From assembly GCF_003725735.1 (NCBI RefSeq), contig NZ_RJTM01000093.1:23382-87381 (forward strand): a stretch of 64,000 bases of DNA. Reading direction: 5' to 3'. A program made the position numbers and the translations under genes. This document shows, one piece after another, positions 17,606 to 26,296 of the stretch. The notes beneath the pieces were generated by a model, which did not search any database, was not told where the DNA came from, and was given only the letters and a program-made list of their open reading frames with translations. Position 1 is the first letter of the stretch. Each line of letters opens with the position of its first letter. Source of the stretch: Sinomicrobium pectinilyticum. GTDB taxonomy: Bacteria; Bacteroidota; Bacteroidia; Flavobacteriales; Flavobacteriaceae.

Positions 17606-18340
17606 ATGAGTAAAACTGCTATTGTAACCGGGGGAAATTCCGGGTTGGGTTATGCTACGGCAAAAAAATTATGCGACAACGGCATCAAGACATATATCAT
17701 TGGCAGAAGCCGTGAAAAAACCGAAGCGGCCTGCAAAGAGATCGGGGAACTTGCCGTACCGGTCATATTTGACCTGAATAACCTGGAAGGGCTTCCGGAA
17801 CTTATAAGGGACATCGCCAAAGATTCTCCCATAGATATATTGGTGAACAATGCGGGAATTAACATGAAAAAGGAATTTCTCGATGTTACCGATGAGGATT
17901 TTCAGTCCATTATTCACACAAATGTGTTCAGTGTTTTTTCCGTAAGCCGGGAAGTTGTAAAAGTAATGAAGGAAAACGGAGGGGGAAGTATTGTGAACAT
18001 CAGTTCCATGACCTCCCAATACGGTATACCGAAAGTAATAGCCTATTCCGCCAGTAAATCCGCCATAGAGGGTATGACCAGGGCTATGGCCGTAGAACTG
18101 GCACCATTTGGTGTTCGGGTTAATTGTGTAGCCCCCGGCTTCATAAAAACCAAAATGTCTTCCAAAGCCCTGGACAATGACCCGGAACGAAAAAACAAAG
18201 TGCTGTCCCGCACGCCCATGGGAAAACTGGGCGAGCCTTCGGATATTGCCGATGCCGTTTTCTATTACGCCACTTCCGAATCCAAATTCACTACGGGAAC
18301 CATATTACCGGTAGACGGCGGAAACAGCATAGGTTTTTAA
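17606..18340 (+). CDS. SDR oxidoreductase, probable D-mannonate oxidoreductase
   Basis: 244 residues of classical short-chain dehydrogenase type. Visible are the cofactor motif T-G-G-N-S-G-L-G (8-15), N-N-A-G (81-84), the catalytic Ser in N-I-S-S-M (about 133) and Y147/K151 (Y-S-A-S-K). The C-terminal P-V-D-G-G-N-S-I-G-F is typical. Because uxuA lies 108 bp downstream, the likely reaction is fructuronate to mannonate, replacing the unrelated UxuB of enteric bacteria. This is inferred from context; the fold alone would also allow gluconate 5-dehydrogenase or a generic 3-oxoacyl reductase. Confidence 0.8.
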   Translation: MSKTAIVTGGNSGLGYATAKKLCDNGIKTYIIGRSREKTEAACKEIGELAVPVIFDLNNLEGLPELIRDIAKDSPIDILVNNAGINMKKEFLDVTDEDFQSIIHTNVFSVFSVSREVVKVMKENGGGSIVNISSMTSQYGIPKVIAYSASKSAIEGMTRAMAVELAPFGVRVNCVAPGFIKTKMSSKALDNDPERKNKVLSRTPMGKLGEPSDIADAVFYYATSESKFTTGTILPVDGGNSIGF

Positions 18341-18448
18341 GAACCGGCCGGTACATAAATAACAGGATAAAGAAAAATTAAAGGGATACCGAACCGGGGA
18401 TATTACCACCAATCCGGATTCCACTCAGATAATATCAAGCTACAATAT

Positions 18449-19627
18449 ATGATACGAATGCAGCAAACCATGCGATGGTACGGGCCACACGACGGTGTTA
18501 GCCTGCAGGAGATAAAACAGGCAGGTGCCAGTGGAGTCGTAACTGCATTGCATGAAATTCCCGTTGGGGATGTATGGACCGTAGAGGCCATAAAAGAAAG
18601 ACTTTCCGCAATACATGCCGAGGGGCTGGAATGGACGGTTATAGAAAGTCTTCCCGTCCATGAAGATATCAAGAGACGAAGCGGCAAATACGATCTGTAT
18701 ATTGACAACTATAAAAAGAGCCTGAAAAATATTGCTACCTGCGGGCTTAAGGTTATCACCTATAATTTTATGCCCGTACTGGACTGGGTAAGGACCAATA
18801 CCATGTTTGTCAACCGGGACGGTACGAAGACCCTCCGGTTCGAGAAGGATGCTTTCGTATTTTTCGATCTTTTTCTCCTGCAAAGACCCGGCGCGGAAAA
18901 CGACTATACGGATGAAGAAAGGGAAAGTGCCACAGCTTATGGAAACCAATTGTCCGATGAAGAAAAACAATCTCTTTTCAATACGGTTTTACTGGGGCTT
19001 CCCGGCAGTAAAGAGAATTTCACCCCGCAAAAAGTTCTGGACCTGCTCAAACAATATGAGGGTATCGATGAGCGTAAATTAAGGGAAAACCTCCGTTATT
19101 TTTTAAATGAAGTTGCCCCGATAGCTGAAAAACTTGACCTGAAACTGGCCATACACCCGGACGATCCGCCCTTTTCCGTACTCGGACTCCCGCGCATCGT
19201 ATGTTCCGGGGAGGACATAGATAAAATACTGGAAGCTGTTCCGCTCAATGCCAACGGCTTGTGTTACTGCACCGGGTCTTTAGGGGCCAACCCGGACAAC
19301 GACCTGGTAAGTATCCTGGAAAAGCACGGAGATCGTATTCATTTTCTCCATCTGCGAAGTGTGGAAAAGGAAAGGAACGGCGTATTTAAAGAGGCCGAAC
19401 ACCTGGGTGGAGATGCACCTATGGAAACCATTGTGTACAAAATACTCCAACTGATGAACAAAAGGAATATTTCCCTGCCCATGCGACCGGACCACGGCGC
19501 TCTTTTTTCCCTCGAAGAAAGAAGAGAGCATTACTCCGGGTATTCCCTGATAGGCCGGCTTAAAGGACTGGCAGAAATACGCGGACTGGAACACGGGATG
19601 GTATATGCCATGAGCAATAAGATCTGA
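18449..19627 (+). CDS. uxuA: Mannonate dehydratase
   Basis: 392 residues. The N-terminal W/M-R-W-Y-G-P-H-D-G-V-S-L and G-A-S-G-V-V-T-A-L-H-E-I-P-V-G-D-V-W blocks are characteristic of UxuA. Metal-binding histidines and acids are seen in L-A-I-H-P-D-D-P-P and F-L-H-L-R-S. The M-R-P-D-H-G motif near the C terminus is also conserved. It dehydrates D-mannonate to 2-keto-3-deoxygluconate, the step after the SDR. An ATG at 18458 (M-Q-Q-T) may be the true start. The first step, glucuronate isomerase, and KDG kinase/aldolase are not in the window. Confidence 0.96.
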   Translation: MIRMQQTMRWYGPHDGVSLQEIKQAGASGVVTALHEIPVGDVWTVEAIKERLSAIHAEGLEWTVIESLPVHEDIKRRSGKYDLYIDNYKKSLKNIATCGLKVITYNFMPVLDWVRTNTMFVNRDGTKTLRFEKDAFVFFDLFLLQRPGAENDYTDEERESATAYGNQLSDEEKQSLFNTVLLGLPGSKENFTPQKVLDLLKQYEGIDERKLRENLRYFLNEVAPIAEKLDLKLAIHPDDPPFSVLGLPRIVCSGEDIDKILEAVPLNANGLCYCTGSLGANPDNDLVSILEKHGDRIHFLHLRSVEKERNGVFKEAEHLGGDAPMETIVYKILQLMNKRNISLPMRPDHGALFSLEERREHYSGYSLIGRLKGLAEIRGLEHGMVYAMSNKI

Positions 19628-19647
19628 CCGGTCCCATGACTATAATC

Positions 19648-19690
19648 AAATACGCCCCGGCCTGTTCTCAAAACAAACCGGGGCGTATTT
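19648..19690. terminator. Bidirectional terminator between uxuA and GH43 gene
   Basis: TACGCCCCGG (19651-19660) pairs with CCGGGGCGTA (19678-19687). AAA upstream and TTTTT downstream extend the stem. It serves both convergent transcripts. Confidence 0.88.
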
Positions 19691-19713
19691 TTATGTCCCT
19701 GTTTTCAGAAAGA

Positions 19714-20835
19714 CTATTCCGTCACCGTATTTATAGTCTCTATTGTACCGTCTTCACGGTGCCTGAGTTTACTGACCTTTATATTGCGCAGATGCGTTTT
19801 TCCGGACAACTCGGTGTCGTGATAAAAAATATACCACTGCCCTTTGAATTCCACAATGGAATGATGATTGGTCCACCCTTCAACCGGGTTAAGGATATTC
19901 CCCTGGTACACGAAAGGTCCGTATGGACTGTCTCCTGTTGCATAAGCTATAAAGTGTGTGTCTCCCGTAGAATAGGAGAAATAATACTTACCGTTGTACT
20001 TGTGTACCCATGCCGCCTCAAAAAACCGCCTGTCGTGATCCCCGGCTAAAATAGGATCTCCCTTTTTGTCCACAATTTCGATCTCTTTCAGTTCCTCCCC
20101 GAATTGCAGCATATCATTGCTCAGGCGGGCGACTCTCGGGCCAATGGCCGGTTCGTCATCGGCAGGTTCATTGTCATAGGGAGTTTTTGTGTCGTGATCG
20201 TACTTTCCGGTTCTCCAGTTTTGCAATTGACCTCCCCATATTCCTCCGATGTACATATAGTATTCACCGTCATCATCCCGAAATACGGCCGGATCAATAC
20301 TCAGGCTTCCTTTCATCGGTTCGTTTTCAGCTTTAAAAGGTCCGGAAGGAGAATCAGAAACCGCAACACCGATACGGAACACCCCTTCTTTATCCTTTGC
20401 GGGAAAATACAGGTAATAGGAATCTCCTTTCCTGGCAGCATCCGGGGCCCATAATTGCCTTTCCGCCCAGGGCACATCTTCTACACTCAGGGCGACGCCA
20501 TGATCTGTTATCTTTCCCCCTGCGGAGTCCATAGAAAACACGTGATAATCCCGCATATCAAAATGCCCCCCGAAATCATCTTCTTCCTTCCCCGCATCAA
20601 TATCATGGGACGGGTAGATGTACAATTTTTCTTCAAAAACATGTGCGGAAGGGTCCGCCGTATATATATCCGTCACAAGAGGCTGATTGCGGAACTTCGT
20701 TTTTTTCCCCTCTTTTTCCTCCTTAACCTGCAAAGTTTCTCCATGCTGTTGCTTTTTGTTTCCTTCGCCGCAGGAAGCGAATAACAGACCGGCGAATAAT
20801 ACTGATGCTGTTTTTTTTCTATACCCGTTTTTCAT
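19714..20835 (-). CDS. GH43-family glycoside hydrolase lipoprotein (xylosidase/arabinofuranosidase type)
   Basis: 373 residues. The N terminus is a lipoprotein signal (M-K-N-G-Y-R-K-K, hydrophobic, L-F-A-S-C), with the lipidated Cys near 22. The five-bladed propeller fold of GH43 is indicated by three acidic active-site segments. They are the general base in Y-T-A-D-P-S-A-H-V-F, the pKa-modulating Asp in S-I-D-P-A-V-F-R-D-D-D-G and the general acid in R-F-F-E-A-A-W. It would remove xylose or arabinose from xylan side or end positions at the cell surface or in the periplasm. Last gene of the minus-strand polysaccharide block, 168 bp behind GH115. Confidence 0.9.
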   Translation of the reverse strand: MKNGYRKKTASVLFAGLLFASCGEGNKKQQHGETLQVKEEKEGKKTKFRNQPLVTDIYTADPSAHVFEEKLYIYPSHDIDAGKEEDDFGGHFDMRDYHVFSMDSAGGKITDHGVALSVEDVPWAERQLWAPDAARKGDSYYLYFPAKDKEGVFRIGVAVSDSPSGPFKAENEPMKGSLSIDPAVFRDDDGEYYMYIGGIWGGQLQNWRTGKYDHDTKTPYDNEPADDEPAIGPRVARLSNDMLQFGEELKEIEIVDKKGDPILAGDHDRRFFEAAWVHKYNGKYYFSYSTGDTHFIAYATGDSPYGPFVYQGNILNPVEGWTNHHSIVEFKGQWYIFYHDTELSGKTHLRNIKVSKLRHREDGTIETINTVTE

Positions 20836-20894
20836 GTGTTTGTTTTTATCATTTCGACTTAGTTCAATACAAGTGTTGTTTAATGGCCCGATTA

Positions 20895-20921
20895 CACCGG
20901 TTGGTCTCGGGAAAACCGGTT
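20895..20921. promoter_or_regulatory. Two ACCGGTT sites upstream of the GH43 gene
   Basis: CACCGGTT (20895-20902) and AACCGGTT (20914-20921) share the operator core and are spaced 19 bp apart, nearly two helical turns. The flanks do not match the full GCAAYCGRTTGC consensus, so they are weak candidates. Confidence 0.3.
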
Positions 20922-21003
20922 ACGGGCATTTCACCTGTGTTTTTCTACTGATATTGTTATGTTTAATTACTGCATTCTCTTATAATCAAAGCACTTCCAT
21001 GAC

Positions 21004-23856
21004 TTATTTCTGTGTGTTGCCTGTTATATATTTACTTTCTTCCGGGCCCAGATAACTAGGTTGAAGTCCCCCGGTATCTATAATGATCTTTTGCAAAACA
21101 ATCCCCGGGTCCAGCATGCGTATATGAAGCAGGTGTTCTCCCGGCCCATCCACCTGATGTGTACTCACCAGGTCATTGATATTGTTTTCCACCCATTTTC
21201 CCCACGACTTCTTATCTTCCCCGGAGTGCATACGGACAATTTCGGGAGTATTGCCATCTATGGAAACTGCAAGGCGTTTCCCTTCCTGCGAATTTTCATA
21301 ATTCAAGGTCGGGGAAACGAGGGTGTGTACCTTTATTTCACCGGGTGTATCCAGGTATATTTTGTATTCCAGATAATGTTCTTCGTTCTTCAATACGTTT
21401 TTATCCAAAGTAACCGGGAAAAGCGTTACTGCCGAACCGGTCCTGCCCAGATCGGGTATGATACCGTATTTAATCCCCGTAAGTTCCTTTTTATCCGAAA
21501 AATTCGTTGCTTCCATAGCTACGTAACCGTTTTGTTCTGTAAAGCCTTTTACTTCTTTTCCGGAGAACATATTCACCCTGGCATAAACTACAACCTCATC
21601 TTCACCCGCACGTATGGTTACGGGCACTTCCTCAACTCCGGCCGGTACCCTGGCCCAGTCAATGTCTATCCATATCCTGTCTTCTTCGCTGATCTCTCCC
21701 CCGACTGAGGAAAACAATAACCAGGGAGCCGGACTGCTGATTTTGTAGTGTAAAGAGCTCTGTCCCCTGTTAAACACCTCTATATATCTCTTACTTGTCT
21801 GATAAGGGGTTATTTCCGGGAGCACCGGTTTTTCCCCGGCATGCGGCCACCATGCTGCGGAACCTTCTATTGCTACTCCCAAAGCGGCTTTATCCGGCAC
21901 CTCGATCTCTATTACCTCCGGCATGGTTTGTTCTTCGGGCTGCTGCCAGTAGGTATATCCTATGTGAGTCTGGCTCATCATATGGTTCCATTTCCCTCCT
22001 GCAAGGCTATCGTGGTAACAGGCCGTGAGCTCTGCATCTTTCCGGTATAATTCCCTTGCTCTTTCAGCCATTTTATTGGTACTGGCCCTGCCCTGTACGG
22101 CATAAAGACGGTTTTTGGCAACTGTTACATACAACGCATTGAGGTTGGCACAGGCTTTTATCGGAAAAAGTACCACCTGGTAGAAAGCATCCCTGTGTTC
22201 TCCCGGTATTTTGTTATAAATATCTTCCGCTTTTTCAACCAGCTCATTATAATCCTTCACTACTCTTTCCGCTTCCCGGTAATGGACGAGACTGTAGGTA
22301 TCCGCATCGAGCAGTTCCGGTTTCCTCCTGCCGTTGTACTTGGTATAGAGGGAGAGTAACTCTGCTATTTCCCGTGCATACGTTGTCCCGAATTGTTTTG
22401 CACTCCATTCTTCTACATATCCGGAAATCCGGTCTGCAGGCCATTTTTCAGGAGACCAGGCATAGTCGAGAAAAAAGGAGATGGGGAGTTCCATGGGTTT
22501 GATATCTCCTACATTCACTACCCATATGCGATCTACCCCGTGACGATATGTAAGGTGCATCTGTTCCCATATCCTGGGAAGCGGGTTGGTGTTTAACCAT
22601 TTATAGTTCCTCGGGCCTCCCACATAATCGAAATGATAGTACATTCCGTACCCGCCTTTACGCGGCGGGGCATAGGGTTCCGGGAGCTTTCGCACGTTAC
22701 CCCAGTTATCATCACATAAAAAAAGCGTAACATCGTCCGGTACACGCATCCCCTTATCGTAATACTCCTGTACTTCTTTGTACAGGGTCCACACCTGCAA
22801 TGTTTCTTCTGCAGGTTTGCCGGTCACTTCACTGATAATATTCCGCTGGTCTTTTATGATCCTTTCAAGAAGGGCTATGTTATTCTCTTCACTCATGGGC
22901 TCATCACCGTCTCCACGCATGCCCAGGGTAACTATACTTTCATTGTTTCCCATTCTTTCTATACCTTTCCTCCAGAAATCCCGCAGTTCTTCTTTGTTGG
23001 TTTCGTAGTTCCATGCTCCCTCGCCATACCTGCTCCATTCCACATGGGCCCGCATCAGGGGTTCATGGTGCGAGGTGCTGATCACCACACCGTATTCATC
23101 TGCCAGGGAAGCATTTAAAGGATCATCATCATAAAAAGCCCTTCCCCACATGGCAGGCCAAAGGAAATTTCCTTTGAGCCGGAGAATGAGCTCAAAGACA
23201 TTTTCGTAAAACTTATGATTAAATCCGCCGAATTTTTCGTGGGCCCAGCCGGACAGTGCCGGAGCTTCATCATTGATAAAGATCCCCCTGTATCTGACTG
23301 CGGGGGTCCCTGTGCTGTACCTTCCTTTCCGTATGTATAATTTTTCTTTGCGTTTAACCGGGACATCGGCCCACCAGTACCAGGGAGACACTCCTATTTG
23401 TTCAGAGAGCTCGTAGATACCAAAAATTGTCCCTCTTTTATCACTTCCGACAATTACCAGCGCCTGTTCTACGCCTTCGAAAGGGTGGTCTACTACTTGT
23501 ATAAAGGAAGTTTCCCATTTTCCCGCGATATCATTTACCCGAAGTTTCCCTTCGTTGACCAACTTGTCGATCCAGGGATTTCTTCCAAGAGTTCCGGCAA
23601 GGACAACATAGGGAGATAACGGCTTTTCACCTGTAATCACTTCCAGGAACTTTCCCGATACTTCTCTTACATCTTTCGCAAAATTCCCGGCTGCCCTCAC
23701 TACACCGGCATATTCCCCTTCTCCCAGGTAGATAGGCACAGCTTTTCCGTCTACCAGAGGAAATCTTTCACTATCTTTTTCTCCGGAAACAAGGGGTTGT
23801 GCATATAGGAGACTGCTTAGCAGCAGGTAAATGCTCACCGTAAAAACAACTCGCAT
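21004..23856 (-). CDS. GH115 xylan alpha-glucuronidase
   Basis: About 950 residues from the ATG at 23856, which places a signal peptide (M-R-V-V-F-T-V-S-I-Y-L-L-L, cleavage near A-Q-P) at the very start. An ATG at 23898 would add 14 polar residues and is less likely. GH115 hallmarks include Y-R-G-I-F-I-N-D-E-A-P-A-L, L-K-G-N-F-L-W-P-A-M-W, S-T-S-H-H-E-P-L and L-G-M-R-G-D-G-D-E-P. The C-terminal third looks like the family's beta-sandwich. The enzyme cuts 4-O-methyl-glucuronic acid from glucuronoxylan, supplying substrate for the uxuA route. It lies behind the DUF5597 gene. Confidence 0.95.
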   Translation of the reverse strand: MRVVFTVSIYLLLSSLLYAQPLVSGEKDSERFPLVDGKAVPIYLGEGEYAGVVRAAGNFAKDVREVSGKFLEVITGEKPLSPYVVLAGTLGRNPWIDKLVNEGKLRVNDIAGKWETSFIQVVDHPFEGVEQALVIVGSDKRGTIFGIYELSEQIGVSPWYWWADVPVKRKEKLYIRKGRYSTGTPAVRYRGIFINDEAPALSGWAHEKFGGFNHKFYENVFELILRLKGNFLWPAMWGRAFYDDDPLNASLADEYGVVISTSHHEPLMRAHVEWSRYGEGAWNYETNKEELRDFWRKGIERMGNNESIVTLGMRGDGDEPMSEENNIALLERIIKDQRNIISEVTGKPAEETLQVWTLYKEVQEYYDKGMRVPDDVTLFLCDDNWGNVRKLPEPYAPPRKGGYGMYYHFDYVGGPRNYKWLNTNPLPRIWEQMHLTYRHGVDRIWVVNVGDIKPMELPISFFLDYAWSPEKWPADRISGYVEEWSAKQFGTTYAREIAELLSLYTKYNGRRKPELLDADTYSLVHYREAERVVKDYNELVEKAEDIYNKIPGEHRDAFYQVVLFPIKACANLNALYVTVAKNRLYAVQGRASTNKMAERARELYRKDAELTACYHDSLAGGKWNHMMSQTHIGYTYWQQPEEQTMPEVIEIEVPDKAALGVAIEGSAAWWPHAGEKPVLPEITPYQTSKRYIEVFNRGQSSLHYKISSPAPWLLFSSVGGEISEEDRIWIDIDWARVPAGVEEVPVTIRAGEDEVVVYARVNMFSGKEVKGFTEQNGYVAMEATNFSDKKELTGIKYGIIPDLGRTGSAVTLFPVTLDKNVLKNEEHYLEYKIYLDTPGEIKVHTLVSPTLNYENSQEGKRLAVSIDGNTPEIVRMHSGEDKKSWGKWVENNINDLVSTHQVDGPGEHLLHIRMLDPGIVLQKIIIDTGGLQPSYLGPEESKYITGNTQK

Positions 23857-23937
23857 TCTACTGCCTTTATCCGGTTTTTGGTTATTATTGTCATACATGG
23901 TTATACTGGCTGGTTTGTTTTAGAATTTTCCCAGAGT

Positions 23938-24459
23938 TTATTTATAGGTATACAACTTTACTTTTTGAATACCGTATCTGTCCGCCGGAATCCGTAAATG
24001 TCTTCCCTGGTGGCTTTGGTCGCCGTTCATCCTTCTGCCGGGTTTCCATTCCCCGTTTTCGTACCTCCCTTCCTCTATCCTTGCTATCCCCGCCTTCGGG
24101 TTTCTCTTGTCATCCGAGAAAAAAGTGATCACTACCCCGGTACCGGCAACAGTAAACTCGCCCGTAGCGGTTTCGATACATAATGCTCCGCTTTCCGGCC
24201 ATACTTCTTCTTCAGCCCCGGAGGACCATCCAAGGGTATGGTCGTGTTTTACCACCAATGTATATCCTTCAACATGCAGGGTATCGGTCGTATTTTTTTT
24301 GTCGAGCCACACTCCTTTCATGTTCTCACTTCCCGCATTTTCCAGGGTCAGGGGAGATAACTGTTCCAGAATTGCATAACTTTTCCCTATATTTTCTTCT
24401 TCCGGCTTATCCGTCTGAATTAAAAGTGTTATCAGAAGAAAAAAATGCCTGTTATTCAT
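23938..24459 (-). CDS. Secreted stand-alone DUF5597-like protein (shrunken GH35-type gene)
   Basis: 173 residues. A hydrophobic start (M-N-N-R-H-F-F-L-L-I-T-L-L-I) joins directly to Y-A-I-L-E-Q-L-S-P-L, then K-G-V-W-L-D, H-D-H-T-L-G-W-S, G-T-G-V-V-I-T-F, I-E-E-G-R-Y-E-N-G-E-W and R-R-M-N-G-D-Q-S-H-Q-G-R-H-L-R. The latter blocks match, from memory, the DUF5597 domain at the C terminus of GH35-type beta-galactosidases. The catalytic barrel is absent. It may be a real small carbohydrate-binding protein or the relic of an in-frame deletion. It heads the GH115-GH43 block and has its own promoter and operator. Confidence 0.65.
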   Translation of the reverse strand: MNNRHFFLLITLLIQTDKPEEENIGKSYAILEQLSPLTLENAGSENMKGVWLDKKNTTDTLHVEGYTLVVKHDHTLGWSSGAEEEVWPESGALCIETATGEFTVAGTGVVITFFSDDKRNPKAGIARIEEGRYENGEWKPGRRMNGDQSHQGRHLRIPADRYGIQKVKLYTYK

Positions 24460-24502
24460 TTTTTAAAACTTTTCTGTGTAGTAGTGATCAAATACCCCCT
24501 AT

Positions 24503-24546
24503 CTTATAGTCAAAAAGAATATATGTTGTAAATATACATAAATATT
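24503..24546 (-). promoter_or_regulatory. Conserved promoter element shared with susC
   Basis: Begins with CTTATAGTCAA on the plus strand and continues with GAATATATG and GTAAATATACA words. Nearly the same sequence occurs at 29399-29442 ahead of susC, at a matching distance from an operator. It is presumably the promoter or activator site. Confidence 0.6.
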
Positions 24547-24553
24547 CTTTTTC

Positions 24554-24565
24554 GCAATCGGTTGC
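24554..24565. promoter_or_regulatory. LacI-type operator ahead of the DUF5597-GH115-GH43 block
   Basis: GCAATCGGTTGC is the reverse complement of the SDR operator at 17448. It lies 95 bp before the gene start and 51 bp from the start of the shared promoter element. Confidence 0.65.
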
Positions 24566-24705
24566 ATTTTGTTTTTTGTTAAAAAGGATTATTATTCTCA
24601 AACATGATAGCACTCATTTTGTATATCAACAAAACCTAAGTTTTTTATGGAAATATGTAGTTTTCGTTCCAAAACTACGCCATGCAACACACTTCTTTGT
24701 AAAAT

Positions 24706-24749
24706 ACAATGCCCCGAAGGCAACAGATATCTGCTTTCAGGGCAATTGT
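24706..24749 (-). terminator. Long imperfect hairpin after susD
   Basis: ACAAT-GCCC (24706-24714) pairs with GGGC-ATTGT near 24740-24749, and GAAGGCA pairs with TGCTTTC inside it. It starts 18 bp after the susD stop on the transcribed (minus) strand and is followed by a modest T-rich tract. It could be a terminator or an mRNA-stabilising structure. The rest of the 24460-24766 gap holds the operator and promoter element above. Confidence 0.6.
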
Positions 24750-24766
24750 ACGAACGGGGCTGAAAT

Positions 24767-26278
24767 TTAATACCCGTTATTCTGATCGGCCTGGGATATG
24801 CTGTTATTGGCTGCTATCTCCGCCAGTGGTATGGGAAACACCTCGTTTTTCCCTACGACAAAATTAGGTATCTGGCCACCCATTCCCCATCTTACAAGAT
24901 CCGGGAAACGCACCTGTTCTCCGGCCAGTTCCACTTTTCGTTCATGTACTATTGCGGCAAATACCTCTCCGGGTGTAGATACGGGGTAGAGGGCATCCAT
25001 TTCGGGAGTACCGTAATTCGGCATATCTACCCTGTCCCGCACCTGGTTCAGGTAATCAATCGCTGCATCCGAATTACCGAGGGCGTTTTCGGCTTCGGCC
25101 ATCATCAGCAGAACATCGGCATAGCGTATCACCCTGAAATTAATACTGGAATTGATATTCTCATTTGCCCGCTTGTAGTAATTCTGGTATTTTTTCCACG
25201 CTGCCTTTCTTTCCAGGGGTATGTTAACCACCCCTTCCCCGTTATTGAACGAGTCGCCATTAAAATAAAAGCTGGCGGTATAGCGGGGATCACCGTCTTC
25301 ATACTCTTCCAGGAGATCGTCGGAGGGATAGACGTTAAACCAGTCGTTCCATCCGTATTCCTGTCCGCGCAGTGTAGCTTCGTTCTGTCCGGCACCGGTA
25401 ACATCAGAATCCCACAGGTTGCCCGCTCCAAGGCTTTCGTCATATTCAATTTCAAATATGGACTCTTCATTATGTTCCGTCTCTTCGAGAAAGTTATCTG
25501 CGAAATTTTCCGACAGCGAGAAATCATTTATAATTTCGCTGAATGCATCACGGGCAAGCCCATAATCTTCTCTGTACAGATGTACTTTTCCCAAAAGGGC
25601 ATAAGCCGATTCGTAAGTGGCTCTTCCCCACTCATGCCTTTCGCTGAAGTTGCTGTAAAGATTTGCTGCAGCGTATTCCAGGTCGGGTATAATCACCTCA
25701 TCGTATATCTGGTCTAGGGATGTCCTCGGAAAACCTTCCTGGTCTTCCACAATGACATCCGTTATCATAGGAACATCGCCATACCGGGTTACCAGGAGGA
25801 AATAATAGTATGCCCTGAGGAACCTTGCTTCGCCGATAGACTTGTTTTTGGCTTCCTGGGACATTCCCAGAATATCCTGAATCTTCTGCTCATTAGAGAT
25901 TATATAATTTGCTTTGTTTATACCGCGGAAACAACTTTCCCAATAGGCCCGGATGGCTCCGTGGCTGGCATCGAAACTGAAAGCGAGATATTGTTGTTTA
26001 TCTGCTTCTAACTGCGGGTTCCCGCTGTTCTCATGCGAGAGGTTATCCATCATAAAGAACATATGCCGCCCCCACAGGCCCTGGGTCTGCAGATTTGCAT
26101 AAATAGCATTTACTGCCGATATTACCTGGGTTTCGCTCTCCAGGAAAGTTTCCGGATTAGCCCCGTTAGGATCACTTAATTCCAGGTCGTCCGTATTACA
26201 CCCCGCTGCTACCAGAACCGTGATTACGGTGTAAAAGAGGACTACTGTATAATTTTTATATTTTTTCACAATTTCCAT
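24767..26278 (-). CDS. SusD/RagB-family glycan-binding lipoprotein
   Basis: 503 residues with a lipoprotein signal whose lipobox is V-A-A-G-C (Cys near 27). Family blocks are visible: A-V-N-A-I-Y-A-N-L, F-R-G-I-N-K-A-N-Y-I-I near 118-128, R-F-L-R-A-Y-Y-Y-F-L-L-V, then P-R-T-S-L-D-Q-I-Y-D-E-V. The C-terminal part has R-Y-A-D-V-L-L-M-M-A-E-A-E-N and E-R-K-V-E-L-A-G-E. The lipoprotein closes over the SusC barrel and delivers bound oligosaccharides. Here it pairs with the susC gene 18 bp upstream. Context predicts (glucurono)xylo-oligosaccharides as ligand. Confidence 0.95.
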   Translation of the reverse strand: MEIVKKYKNYTVVLFYTVITVLVAAGCNTDDLELSDPNGANPETFLESETQVISAVNAIYANLQTQGLWGRHMFFMMDNLSHENSGNPQLEADKQQYLAFSFDASHGAIRAYWESCFRGINKANYIISNEQKIQDILGMSQEAKNKSIGEARFLRAYYYFLLVTRYGDVPMITDVIVEDQEGFPRTSLDQIYDEVIIPDLEYAAANLYSNFSERHEWGRATYESAYALLGKVHLYREDYGLARDAFSEIINDFSLSENFADNFLEETEHNEESIFEIEYDESLGAGNLWDSDVTGAGQNEATLRGQEYGWNDWFNVYPSDDLLEEYEDGDPRYTASFYFNGDSFNNGEGVVNIPLERKAAWKKYQNYYKRANENINSSINFRVIRYADVLLMMAEAENALGNSDAAIDYLNQVRDRVDMPNYGTPEMDALYPVSTPGEVFAAIVHERKVELAGEQVRFPDLVRWGMGGQIPNFVVGKNEVFPIPLAEIAANNSISQADQNNGY

Positions 26279-26296
26279 GATACTTTTCTTTTTCTG

